This document shows positions 18,101 through 26,900 of a DNA stretch of 64,000 nt, one piece after another. A program made the translations under genes and the position numbers. The stretch is from DTPU01 sp963827855 (lineage in GTDB: Bacteria; Planctomycetota; Phycisphaerae; Sedimentisphaerales; Anaerobacaceae): the NCBI GenBank assembly GCA_963827855.1, contig CAWHBY010000002.1:3472001-3536000 (forward strand), in the 5' to 3' direction. Under the pieces are notes generated by a model. It worked only from the letters and a program-made list of their open reading frames with translations. It had not been told where the DNA came from and did no database searches. Each line of letters begins with the position of its first letter. The first letter of the stretch is position 1.

Positions 18101-19003
18101 GGCCTTGCCCTGGCTGTCGAACAGCTCGATCGAGGCCTTGGCCGCGGTGGACGGCTCGTCGCCGTAGTTCTTGACTGTCACCACGATGTCCATGGTGGCT
18201 TCCCGGTATTGGCCGTCGAAATCGGTCTTGACGAAGAAGTCCCGTACGTGCGTGACTGGCGCACTCCAGATCGTGACATTGCGGAAGATCCCGCTCAGCC
18301 GCCACATGTCCTGGTCTTCGAGGTAGCTGCCTGCAGAGTACCGGTAGACCTCCACTGCGATCATGTTCTTGCCGCCCTTGACGTACCGGGTCACGTCGAA
18401 CTCTGCGGCGTTGCGGCTGTTGACGCTGAACCCGACCTTCTGGCCATTGATCCAAACAAAGAAGGCGGAGTCCACGCCGTCAAAGGTCACGAAGACCCTG
18501 CGGCCCTTCCAGGCTGCAGGCACATCAAAGTCACGGCGATAGCTGCCTACTGGATTCCGCTCATTGTATGCGGTGTAGTCCTGGGGCGGATCGCTCATGA
18601 CGCGGGGCCAGTCCTTCCTGAAGGTGTAGCCCGCGTTGCGGTAGTAGGGCGTGCCATACCCCAGGAGCTGCCAGCAGGAGGGCACAGGGATCTGTTTCCA
18701 GGAGCTGACGTCGAATTCGGGCTTGTAGAAGTCCTCGGGCCGCTGCTCTGGCCTGGCCACCCAGTTGAACTTCCAGGTGCCGTTGAGGGAGCGGCAGTAC
18801 GATGAGGCATGGCGGTTCGCAGCCAGGGCCTCCTTCATGGAGGCATAGGGCATGAGCGTGGCATGGGCCGGCTCCTTGTTGATGCCCAGCATCTGCTCGT
18901 TCTCGATCTCCGGGGGCACCGTTGCCGCAAAGGTCACGCTGCACGCAAAGGCCCAACCCAGACCCATTCTCAATGCTGTCAACACCGCTGACCGACTGTT
19001 CAC
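15146..19003 (-). CDS. GH2 beta-galactosidase-like enzyme with C-terminal discoidin domain
   Basis: This 1285-residue secreted enzyme starts at a GTG, with GGAGAT five bases upstream, and has a signal peptide. Order of parts: GH2 sugar-binding domain (about 60-250, with PSCWQLLGYGTPYY), Ig-like domain, TIM barrel with the acid/base Glu in WSLGNEAGEG (about residue 492) and the nucleophile Glu in FYLCEYAHAMNNSMG (about 562), Ig-like DUF4981-type and small-chain beta-sandwich domains (about 650-1010), a short chitobiase-like module, and an F5/8C discoidin domain (about 1150-1280, AIDGDPGTFWHTRY). LacZ itself is about 1023 residues, so the C-terminal extension is additional. The likely role is release of terminal beta-galactosyl residues outside the cytoplasm. 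Confidence 0.92.
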   Translation of the reverse strand: MNSRSAVLTALRMGLGWAFACSVTFAATVPPEIENEQMLGINKEPAHATLMPYASMKEALAANRHASSYCRSLNGTWKFNWVARPEQRPEDFYKPEFDVSSWKQIPVPSCWQLLGYGTPYYRNAGYTFRKDWPRVMSDPPQDYTAYNERNPVGSYRRDFDVPAAWKGRRVFVTFDGVDSAFFVWINGQKVGFSVNSRNAAEFDVTRYVKGGKNMIAVEVYRYSAGSYLEDQDMWRLSGIFRNVTIWSAPVTHVRDFFVKTDFDGQYREATMDIVVTVKNYGDEPSTAAKASIELFDSQGKALPAAKAEVEVPAIGARQEKTVTLSAKVANPAKWTAETPNLYTTVLSLKTGSKATEIVSTRTGFRKVEIKGPLFMINGVPVKLKGANRHENWPDTGHYVTEERMIRDIEVLKQCNCNHVRTCHYSDDPRWYELCDQYGLYLNAEANVESHGYGYGRESLSNPKSWEAAHVDRNVTNVQNFKNHASVIMWSLGNEAGEGPNFLAALKAVKALDTSRPVHYERFGTGPNNPADVDSQMYTHPNTVAQIGQDASRTKPFYLCEYAHAMNNSMGSIGEYNDAFDKYPNLMGGAIWEWEDQGIWNRRDPNRPYLAYGGGFGEKPNDHYFIHKGVVFSDRSPKPHYPEAKKAYQWIGVEAGGLAQGQIMVRNKYAFISLAGFRGSWTISEDGKVVDKGSLPPLDLAPGQEKAVTLPLKKISPAPGAEQFLRVSFCLAKDQLWAKAGYEVASAQFRMPGQPWADAMKLSAMKPVKLEQGNSQVTVTGDGFSVTFDKADGTISKLVKDGVNLLAAGGGPKLHLWRAPHRTDDDWAYRSWTGSGLTDLQRSTVRMDARQEGPAVVRVVVSVKGEGKAGFSVSHSAQYAVYGDGSIAVDNAVAPQGRRIPLARIGVRMLLDKRFDRFTYLGRGPMENYADRKRGFDVGLYSSTVKEQMTPYAKPMECGNHEDVRWAAVTGSGLPGLLAQAEGGLLQASCLPYTDEVMTPIEYSVDLPASTSTVLCLASRTLGVGSNGCGPRPLDQYIVWSEPATFSYTIRLLAPAEKDLPELGRLAATQERVSPVLAARGREGLVNLTCGAAGAKIEYATDGTWQPYTGPFKMEDAGAISVRATTEKALAYDGAISLQKPADNFRWKIVSASSFQPNEGEPGNAIDGDPGTFWHTRYTPDLPKHPHELVIDLGAPVKIAAVVYMDRADMTHGRVRGYEMYLSEDGSTWGEPAAKGQFRQGRSLEHTVRPASPVTARFMKFVALSEVEGQDYATIAELSIVKAEER

Positions 19004-19184
19004 AGATCATCTCCTTGTCAAAGACCAACCGGTATGTGTCCACCCTGTCATGGCCGCCCATTCTATCCGGGAGCGTCGGGTCCAGCCAAGAGGCAAATGC
19101 CCCAGGCCTGGACACCCCGGCCTCGCAGGCTACAATACCTGGGCGAAGGCCATGGAGCCCACACTCGCCAGGCTGATGGGAGAG

Positions 19185-19290
19185 AGACAGAAGGAGTGAG
19201 GGGACAGGAGTCAGGAGGTGGGAGGCAGTGAAGGGCCTGATGCGGGCTTCCAGTTCTTCTGTCTCCTGACTTCTGACTCCAGTCTTCTGG
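19185..19290. repeat. Inverted pair of degenerate heptamer tracts
   Basis: A purine-rich arm (GACAGAAGGAGTGAGG..., 19185-19230) and a pyrimidine-rich arm (CTTCTGTCTCCTGACTTCTG..., 19255-19290) are roughly inverted copies of each other and could fold back. It lies directly after the 3' end of the 1000-residue beta-helix gene. Confidence 0.65.
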
Positions 19291-19291
19291 T

Positions 19292-22200
19292 TCAGTGCAG
19301 TATCTCCCCCCGGGTGACGTCGCCTGGGACGTCGAGGAGCTGGACACTGGAGATGGTCTTCATGGCCTGGTGGTCTGCGAAGGTCCAGACCACGCGCCTG
19401 TCTGGCGTGACCTCGATCAGGTGGGGGGCCTTGCCGAACTGGTTGTGTCCGAGCCAGTTGGCCATCACGGTGTTTCCGTTGGGAAGTCGCTGGAGTCCCG
19501 CCATGAACTTGAGACTGATGCCGGGCAGCTCATCGCCTTGGACCTGCCAGACGACCTTGCCGTCAGGATCCACCTCGATGACCTTGGCGTTGGCCTGACC
19601 GTCTGCGCACGAGATGAGGGTATTGCCGTTAGGCAAGCGGATGACGCTGTGCGGCCCGCCTGGTGCGGGGATCTCCCTGATGCACTTGCCTTGTGGGTCA
19701 TACTCCCGGACGATCTGCAGGCCGTAGTGGGCCACCAGGGTGTGGCCGCTCTCCAAACGCCGGGCGTTTCGCATATAGGCATGGCCACCATCCTGGCCTT
19801 CAGGCAGGAGTCGGATCTCCTTGACGACCTTGCCTGAAGGATCCACGTCGAGAAGCCTGCCACTATTGCACTCGGCGATGAAGGTGTTGCCATTGGCCAG
19901 ACGCTGGCAGGCATAGATCTCGCTTGCAGACGTGTAGTTGAACACGACCTGCTTGTCCCGGTTGACCTCTCTGACACCGTGGCCTGTGTTGAAGAGCAGA
20001 TTGCCACTGGCGAGTATCCAGATATCATTGCAGGTCTCTGCCGGGTATTCCCACTCGACCTTGCCCTGGGTCGATACGATGAAGACCTTGCCCTGCGTGT
20101 AGTCCGTGGCCACGAAGGGATGGCCTTCAGTCTTCGGCGATTCCGCCGTTGGCCTGGCCGCTGCAGGCGTGGGGGCTAGGCCGACGTCCTTCTGGGGCGA
20201 GGCAGTGTCCAGGTAGAGCCCGAACCGGCTGATGGCGGGTGAGGCCGTCGCCGCGAGGATGGTCAGCCTGACCTTCCACGTCGTGACCTGGCCGAATCGG
20301 TCGAGCCTGCGACCACCGATGTCGGTGCCCTGACTGAGCACCTTCCACACCCCGTCGATGACCGCCTCGACCCGGTAGGACTGGATTCGCTGTCCCAGCT
20401 CGACAGGCTCCTGGATCTCGGCAGCGTTGATCACCTCAGGGCCTTCCAGGTCCACCTCCAGAGAGGCCTGGGTGACGCCATCGTCGGTGGTCCAATAGGT
20501 CTTGGGGTCGCCATCCAGGGCCCGCTCTCCTGCAAAGGCCCGGTCGCCGCCACGGACGTTGCTGGCGTCTGCGAGCCTGTGCTCTGCCAGATCTGGGCCG
20601 ATGGGATCGGCCATTTTGGATTGTGGATTGTGGATTTTGGACCTGAGGCTGTCGTATGCTGGATCTGGGCTTCCGGTGGCCTTGTCACCAGGTGGTAAAT
20701 CCGAACTCCAAAATCCAAAATCCAAAATGGAGTACCCTATGTTCGCCACTGCCTTCGTCCCCAGGCGCTCGGCCAATTGTGCGAGGTAGAGGCTGGTCGG
20801 TGCAACGGGAACGCCTGGAGAGTCGAAGATACCCTCTGCCAGGGCAGGGCCTGAGTCAAAGGGACGCGGCGTGGGTGCGCCCTTGCCGATGCAGCCGATC
20901 GCCCAGTTGACTGCGCCGGGCGGGTTCTGGATGACGTAGGCCTTGGCCTGGCAGTTCCAGGCCACTGCCCAGCCCATGGTCCAGCCGTGTCCTGATCCCA
21001 TGGCGCCGCGATTCATGAAGTCGATGTTTCCCTCGGGGACCCTGCAGCCATCGACCAGCAGGCCCGTCGACCACCTCATGTGGGGCTGGACGCGGCTGCC
21101 CCTGCCTGTGAAGGTGCAACTGAGCAGGACGTTCGGTCCGCTCTGAAGGCTGCCTGTCCAGACGAAGTACATGTTGCCGCCTGACACAGAGCAGCGGTCG
21201 ATGAGGATCTGGCTGCCCTCGATGCTGAAGTCCGTGGGTTTGGATGCGCCTAGGTTGGCAAAGGTGTGTTTGACGACCACCTGCTGCAGGGTGATCCGCC
21301 TGCCCGCGATCGTGGTGCTGTTCATGGTCTCTTCGCAGGACACGTCCCTGACCCAGCAATCATCGCCTCCGATCCGGATCGCCGAATAGGGGGCCTCTGT
21401 GTAGGCCACCTCCATGGCAGGACACTGGATGTGCAGGTGCTCCACTCCCACCTGGTCGACCCTGGCTGAAGGGGCCATCTTGAGCACTGCCACGCCCGGC
21501 GGGCTCAGGAGCTTGGTGTCGAGACAATCGGATAGCGGGATGTCCACTGTGACGCGACTAGCCGCCACTGCCTTGATGGTCCGCAGCGTGGACCCACGGC
21601 GGGATGTGCCCAGCCAGGTCTGGGGCCTGCCGTCGCGCCTCAGGTCATCCATCTGCATGAAATGGACCCAGGCCTTTGTGACCGGGTGCTGGATCGAGAT
21701 CACGTCACCCGGTGCTAGTGCATTGGCGTCAGCCACGGTGAAGGTCGACGCACCAGAGGGGACATAGGCATCGGTCACCAGGGTACGGCCCAGGACCCGG
21801 CCTTCCCTGCGGTCTGCCTCTCCGCCTGGCCTGGCCTCTGCAGGACTGTTGATGGCGATGGCAGGGTGCCTGCCGCCCACCATGCGTAGGGTCGAGCCCT
21901 TGTCACCACTGCCGCTGCCCCGCAGAACTACACCGCTGGACCGGATGGTGATGGTGCCAGAGCAGGTGTAGTCGCCTGGAGCCAGCAGCACTGCCCCGCG
22001 GAACCCGGCGTGAGGGTTCATGGCCGCGACCTTGTCGACCGCCTCCTGGATGGAGGCCGTGTTGTCGCCCTCCACAGGCTGAACCGTGATCTTCACGGGG
22101 ACCTCGGGCAGTGCCACCCCTCCACCCATGTACCCTGCGTAGGAAAAGTCCATGACCCGGTCGCCGAGTTGCGTCGTCTTGTAGACGAGCCTGCCATCAG

Positions 22201-22294
22201 GACCCGGATGGACCCACTCGCTGCTCGCCCCGTTCGAGACCCCTGCAAAGAGGATCGCGAGGGTCAGCACCCTTGCTGTGAACTCCGTGGTCAT
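19292..22294 (-). CDS. Secreted beta-helix / discoidin-like / beta-propeller protein
   Basis: The product is 1000 residues from the ATG at 22294 (AGAGG ribosome-binding site, signal peptide MTTEFTARVLTLAILFAG); an ATG at 22360 would add 22 residues. An N-terminal pectate-lyase-like beta-helix (about 60-510) opens with ASIQEAVDKVAAMNPHAGFR and LLAPGDYTCSGTITI. A discoidin-like domain (about 580-700, LDGDPKTYWTTDDGVTQASL) follows. A propeller of NGNT-containing repeats (about 725-1000; GNLLFNTGHGVREVN, LANGNTFIAECN, LPNGNTLISCADG, LPNGNTVMANW) ends the protein. Between helix and discoidin domain sits a 40-residue insert encoded by a palindromic repeat. The domain mix suggests surface polysaccharide binding or cleavage; no catalytic residues can be assigned. 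Confidence 0.75.
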   Translation of the reverse strand: MTTEFTARVLTLAILFAGVSNGASSEWVHPGPDGRLVYKTTQLGDRVMDFSYAGYMGGGVALPEVPVKITVQPVEGDNTASIQEAVDKVAAMNPHAGFRGAVLLAPGDYTCSGTITIRSSGVVLRGSGSGDKGSTLRMVGGRHPAIAINSPAEARPGGEADRREGRVLGRTLVTDAYVPSGASTFTVADANALAPGDVISIQHPVTKAWVHFMQMDDLRRDGRPQTWLGTSRRGSTLRTIKAVAASRVTVDIPLSDCLDTKLLSPPGVAVLKMAPSARVDQVGVEHLHIQCPAMEVAYTEAPYSAIRIGGDDCWVRDVSCEETMNSTTIAGRRITLQQVVVKHTFANLGASKPTDFSIEGSQILIDRCSVSGGNMYFVWTGSLQSGPNVLLSCTFTGRGSRVQPHMRWSTGLLVDGCRVPEGNIDFMNRGAMGSGHGWTMGWAVAWNCQAKAYVIQNPPGAVNWAIGCIGKGAPTPRPFDSGPALAEGIFDSPGVPVAPTSLYLAQLAERLGTKAVANIGYSILDFGFWSSDLPPGDKATGSPDPAYDSLRSKIHNPQSKMADPIGPDLAEHRLADASNVRGGDRAFAGERALDGDPKTYWTTDDGVTQASLEVDLEGPEVINAAEIQEPVELGQRIQSYRVEAVIDGVWKVLSQGTDIGGRRLDRFGQVTTWKVRLTILAATASPAISRFGLYLDTASPQKDVGLAPTPAAARPTAESPKTEGHPFVATDYTQGKVFIVSTQGKVEWEYPAETCNDIWILASGNLLFNTGHGVREVNRDKQVVFNYTSASEIYACQRLANGNTFIAECNSGRLLDVDPSGKVVKEIRLLPEGQDGGHAYMRNARRLESGHTLVAHYGLQIVREYDPQGKCIREIPAPGGPHSVIRLPNGNTLISCADGQANAKVIEVDPDGKVVWQVQGDELPGISLKFMAGLQRLPNGNTVMANWLGHNQFGKAPHLIEVTPDRRVVWTFADHQAMKTISSVQLLDVPGDVTRGEILH
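20611..20730. repeat. 120-base palindromic heptamer element inside a coding region
   Basis: The left arm (20611-20641) reads as TTTTGGA/TTGTGGA units after CCA. The right arm (20707-20730) is TCCAAAA repeated and ends TGG, an inverted copy of the left arm. The unit spans 120 bases, exactly 40 codons, and keeps the frame of the minus-strand gene, where it encodes SILDFGFWSSD to SKIHNPQSKM. Confidence 0.85.
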
Positions 22295-22403
22295 TCGGCC
22301 TCTGTTGTGCATGAGCACTCCAACCCTGATCCGTGCTTTTTGTGGTGGACGCTTCATCAAGTCGGTCCTATCCTAGTCTGCTGCCTATCAGGAGTGCAAG
22401 ACT

Positions 22404-23690
22404 ATGTGCACACACATGACAACCAGGGCCTGGAAAACCACAGTCGTATGCCTCCTGCTGGCTGCCAGTGGCAGGGTGGGACATGCAGAGTCGTTCTCGG
22501 TCCGTGACTACGGGGCTGTAGGGGACGGCAAGACAGACGATACGGCCGCTTTTCAGAAGGCCCTCGATGCAGCGGGCCGGAAGGGTGGAGGCGTGGTCGC
22601 TGCGGGTAGAGGCGCCTTCTTCTTCGCCGGCCACCTGAACGTGCCTGCGGCTGTGACCCTGGAGGGCATCTGGACCTCTGTGCCGGCCCACAACGGCCTC
22701 CGCGACGCAGGCCTGCCCAAGCCCATGGACGATGGCACGACCTTCCTGGTCACAGAGGGGGCAGGCAGCGAGGAGGGACCCGCCTTCATCACCCTGGGCC
22801 ACAACAGCACCCTCAAGGGCGTGGTGCTCTACTACCCCAACCAGAAGTCCGATGAGGTACCGACCCCCTATCCCTGGGCCATCGCCCTGCGGGGCAAGAA
22901 CCCGGCAGTGCTCCAGGTCGAGCTGCTCAATCCCTATAACGGCATCGACGCCACGGCCAACGAGCGACACCTGATCCGTGACGTCCAGGGCCAGCCCCTG
23001 CGCCGCGGGATCCTCGTGGATGCGATCTACGACATAGGCAGGATCGAGAACGTCCACTTCAATCCCTGGTGGAGCCTCAAGCCGGGTCTGTTCCAGTGGC
23101 AGATGGCCAATGGAGAGGCCTTTGTCTTCGGCCGGAGCGACTGGCAGTACGTCTTCAACACCTTCTGCTTCGGCTACAAGGTGGGCTATCGCTTCATCAA
23201 GACCAAGGCGGGCGTGTGCAACGGCAACTTCCTGGGCATCGGCGCAGACGACTGTCTCACTGCGGTCGCGGTCGAGGCCAGTGCCCCCATGGCACTGCTG
23301 ATCACCAACGGCGAGTTTGTCTCCTTCCACGGCCCTGACCCCACGATGGTCATGATAGAGCAGACCCACACCGGCACTGTTCGATTTGTGAACTGCGCGT
23401 TCTGGGGGCCGTGCAATCAGATCGCGAGGATCGCAGGCACAGGCACCGTGGGCTTTGGCGACTGCACCTTTGTCCAGTGGGACAAGGCCAAGGAGGGCAG
23501 GGCCGCCCTGCAGGTCACAGGCGGCACTGTCCTTGTGCGAGGCTGCGAGTTCCGGGAAGACAAGCCCCACATCCGGCTCGATGAGGGTGTTGCCAGGGCA
23601 GTGATCAGTGACAACCTCTACCCGGCCAAGCCCCGCATCACCTCCGCGAGCAAGGGCAGGGTGGTCATCAGAGACGGACAGGGGGAGTAG
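22404..23690 (+). CDS. Secreted pectate-lyase-3-type beta-helix protein
   Basis: The product has 428 residues with a signal peptide (about 1-28). The mature protein begins FSVRDYGAVGDGKTDDTAAF, the classic opening of Pectate_lyase_3/GH28-type beta-helix proteins, followed by ALDAAGRKGGGVVAAGRGAFF. Later coils include GNFLGIGADDCLTAV and VRFVNCAFWGPCNQIARI. The fold is that of polygalacturonases and rhamnogalacturonases, but the GH28 catalytic Asp pattern is not clearly present, so activity is uncertain. It is divergent from the 1000-residue beta-helix gene; about 110 bases between them hold both starts. Confidence 0.75.
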   Translation: MCTHMTTRAWKTTVVCLLLAASGRVGHAESFSVRDYGAVGDGKTDDTAAFQKALDAAGRKGGGVVAAGRGAFFFAGHLNVPAAVTLEGIWTSVPAHNGLRDAGLPKPMDDGTTFLVTEGAGSEEGPAFITLGHNSTLKGVVLYYPNQKSDEVPTPYPWAIALRGKNPAVLQVELLNPYNGIDATANERHLIRDVQGQPLRRGILVDAIYDIGRIENVHFNPWWSLKPGLFQWQMANGEAFVFGRSDWQYVFNTFCFGYKVGYRFIKTKAGVCNGNFLGIGADDCLTAVAVEASAPMALLITNGEFVSFHGPDPTMVMIEQTHTGTVRFVNCAFWGPCNQIARIAGTGTVGFGDCTFVQWDKAKEGRAALQVTGGTVLVRGCEFREDKPHIRLDEGVARAVISDNLYPAKPRITSASKGRVVIRDGQGE

Positions 23691-23694
23691 GTTG

Positions 23695-23857
23695 GTGCCG
23701 GGTTGCGAGTTGTGGGTTGTTGGCTGGGAACAGAAATCAAAGATCAAAATGCAGATGTCAGAACCACAATGCAAAGATCAAAGAGGGCCGGGCCGTGGCG
23801 AAAGCCCTTTATGACTTTTGATCTGTATCTCTGCATTTTGAGATTTGATTTTTGATC
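23695..23857. repeat. Inverted pair of heptamer tracts (ATCAAAG type)
   Basis: A GGTTGCG/AGTTGTG/GGTTGTT tract (23695-23728) is followed by an AAATCAAAGATCAAAATGCA arm (23732-23775) and an inverted arm CTTTTGATCTGTATCTCTGC...TTTTTGATC (23814-23857). A GGGCCGGGCCGTGGCG centre separates the arms. Confidence 0.75.
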
Positions 23858-23881
23858 TACTCCGACTGTTCCAGCTACAAT
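23852..23881 (+). promoter_or_regulatory. Possible sigma-70-like promoter of the DUF5107 gene
   Basis: TTGATC (23852-23857), 18 bases, TACAAT (23876-23881), about 60 bases before the ATG at 23941. The -35 lies at the outer edge of the heptamer element, so the repeat may supply part of the promoter. Confidence 0.4.
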
Positions 23882-23940
23882 GCCTGCATGCTGGCTTTCG
23901 TAGGTCCAACCGAATGTCCTGTCCCTTCCTAGGAGAACAC

Positions 23941-26900
23941 ATGAACCGCGAGCGAATTCTGGCGTCATGGTCTCTTTGCCTCTGTATCCTGCTGCAGACG
24001 CTCTTGCTCCAGCCCATCGCCGGTGCAGCGGTCAAGGTCTGGGAGCAGAACGTCGTCCTTCCCACGTACGAGGCAGGGCCAGCCGAGGTCAATCCCATGT
24101 TCTACTTCGGAAGGACATCCCAGGGCGCAGAGGGCAGGGTCTATCCTTATCCCCTGTATGACAACCTGACCGGCAACAAGGTGGACAAGGCCTACCGGAT
24201 GGTCTATCTGGAGAATGAATATGTCCGCATCGGTGTGTTGCCTGAGGTGGGTGGTCGCATCTTCGAGGCAGTGGACAAGAGCAACGGCTATGACTTCTTC
24301 TACCGCCAGCACGTGATCAAGCCCGCCCTGATCGGCTTGATCGGTGCGTGGATCTCGGGCGGCGTGGAATGGAACATCCCGCACCACCATCGTGCCACTA
24401 CCTTCATTCCCGTGCAGCACCGCGTCGAAGAGAACGCGGATGGCAGCAAGACCGTGTGGGTGGGTGAGCTGGAGGTCCGGCACAGGATGCGGTGGGCAGT
24501 AGGTTACACCCTGCGGCCAGGCAAGAGCGTTCTGGAGGCCTCCCTCCGCATCGTCAACCGCACGCCTGTGGTCAACACGATGCTGTGCTTTGCCAACGTG
24601 GCAGTCCACGTCAACGACGACTATCAGGTGATCTTCCCGCCCAGCACGCAGTTCGTGACCCATCACTCCAAGCGGGAGTTCACCACCTGGCCGATCGCCA
24701 CCACGTGGTACGGAGGCGCGGACTTCACGAAGGGCGTGGACGTGAGCTGGTACAAGAACCACGACTCGGCCAACTCGATGTTTGCATGGAACTACGAGGA
24801 CGACTTCTTCGCAGGGTATGACCACGGTAGGGAGGCAGGCACGATGAGCGTGGCAGACCACCACATCGTGCCGGGCAAGAAGCTCTGGACCTGGGGCAAC
24901 GGCCAGCGCGGTCGCATGTGGGACAAGATCCTCACGGACGAGGACGGTCCCTACATCGAGCTGATGGTGGGCGCGTACTCGGACAACCAGCCCGACTATA
25001 GCTGGCTCTCTCCGTACGAGGTCAAGTCCTTTTCCATGTACTGGTACCCCTTCCGCAACATCGGCGGGGTCAAGAACGCCAACCTGGATGCAGCGGTCAA
25101 CCTGGACGTCAATGAGGGGACCGCGAGCCTGGGCTTCTGCACGACCTCCAGCCACCGCTCTGCAGTCGTGACGCTCAGGGCCAAGGACCGGTCGTTCCTT
25201 GAGGAGACGATTGCGATCGATCCAGGCCGGCCCTACCAGACCAGGGTCACTGTGCCTGCTGACGTGAACCCGTACGAGCTGACTGCCTCGCTCTCTGCAG
25301 GCGGCAGGCAGCTCGTCGCCTATACGCCTGTCCGGCTCAGGAAGGAGAAGACGCCGGAGCCGGTCAGCAATCCTGCAGAGCCTGCCAAGATTGCGACTGT
25401 AGAGGAGCTCTACCTGACTGGGCTGCGCATCGAGCAGTTCCACAATCCCACGCTGGACCCTGACCCTTACTGGGAAGAGGCCCTCCGCCGCGATCCCTGT
25501 GACGTGCGGGTCAATACGGCCCTCGCCATCAACTACATCAAGAAGGCGCGGTTTGCGGAGGCTGAGCGGCTCTGCCGCAAGGCCCTGGAACGGCTCACTG
25601 CCAAGTACACCACACCCAAGGACGCTGAGCCGCAGTACTACCTGGGTCTCGCCCTCAAGGCACAAGGGAGGAACGATGAGGCCTATGAGGTCTTCTACAA
25701 GGCCACGTGGAACGCCCCCTGGCGGGCTGCCTCTTACTACAGCCTCGCAGAGATCGCCTGCAGCAGGCTGGACTGGAAGACCGCCCTGGACCTGGTGGAC
25801 AGATCCCTTGAGGCCAACGCCTTGAACGTCCGTGCCCTGAACCTGAAGGCCGCGGTACTCCGCCACGTGGGACAATCCAAGGAGGCCCTGGCGATCCTGG
25901 ACCTCGCTGCATCCAAGGCAGATCCTCTGGATGCCCGCATCATGATGGAGCGGTGGCTGGCCGCCAAGGGGGCAACAGCCCGGCGAGACCTCTTGGCCAC
26001 GTGGCGTGACCACCCTGTGACCGCCTTGGAGACCATGGCCGAGTATGCAGATTCAGGTCTCTGGGAGGATGGCACTGCCACCTTCCTTGTGCTGGCAGAG
26101 GCCACGCCTGACAAGTCGAGGATATCGCCCCTGGCCTACTATTACTTGGCGTACTTTGCCGAGCGCCAGGGTGAGACGGACAGGGCCAGCCGGTATAGGC
26201 AACAGGCCACGTCCGCCTCGTCCGACTATGCCTTCCCCTTCCAGTGGGAGATGATCGGCGTGCTCCGCAGCGCCATGCAGGCAGATCCGCACGACGCCCG
26301 CGCACCTTACTACCTCGGTAACCTCTTGTTTGACTGGCAGCCCGAGGATGCGATTGCGTTGTGGGAGAAGTCTGCGGCCATAGATCCCTCATTTGCGATC
26401 GTCCATCGTAACCTGGGTGTGGCGTACTCACACCAGAAGACTTCAGACAGCCAGGCCAAGGCGGTGGCGTGCCTGGAGAAGGCAGTGTCCCTCCCAACCC
26501 AATACGCCATCCACTTCGCCGAGCTCGATGAGCTGTATGAGGCCGCAGGCGCGGACCCGCAGAAACGGCTCGCCCTGCTCGAGGCCAATCCGCAGGTCGT
26601 GCAGCAGCGGGATGATACCCTGTCCCGCATGATCGGCCTCAAGGTCCTCATGGGCAAGTATGATGAGGCGATCCGCCTGATGACAGGCAGATCCTTCGAG
26701 GTCTGGGAAGGTGGATCGCTGACTGTGGCAGAGAGCTGGACAGATGCCCACGTCCTTCGTGCCAGCCGTCGCGTCTCCAGCGGCCAGTACAAGGAGGCCC
26801 TGGCCGACCTCAAGGCAGCCATGCAGATCCCCGACAACCTGCCCTCTGAACGGAGGGTCGGTGGGCGTGACGCAGAGGTCGCGTACTGGACCGGCGTGGC

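Noticed and set aside
17555..18805. Long open frame opposite the GH2 gene
   Set aside because: It is the antisense shadow of a high-G+C gene: no motif, and composition is Val/Ala/Asp/Leu-biased as expected for the complementary frame.
22368..23774. 468-codon frame opposite the pectate-lyase-like gene
   Set aside because: Shadow of the plus-strand gene that carries the DYGAVGDGKTDD motif.
23965..26013. 682-codon frame opposite the DUF5107 gene
   Set aside because: Complementary shadow of a real gene with strong domain support; the predicted protein has no known motif.
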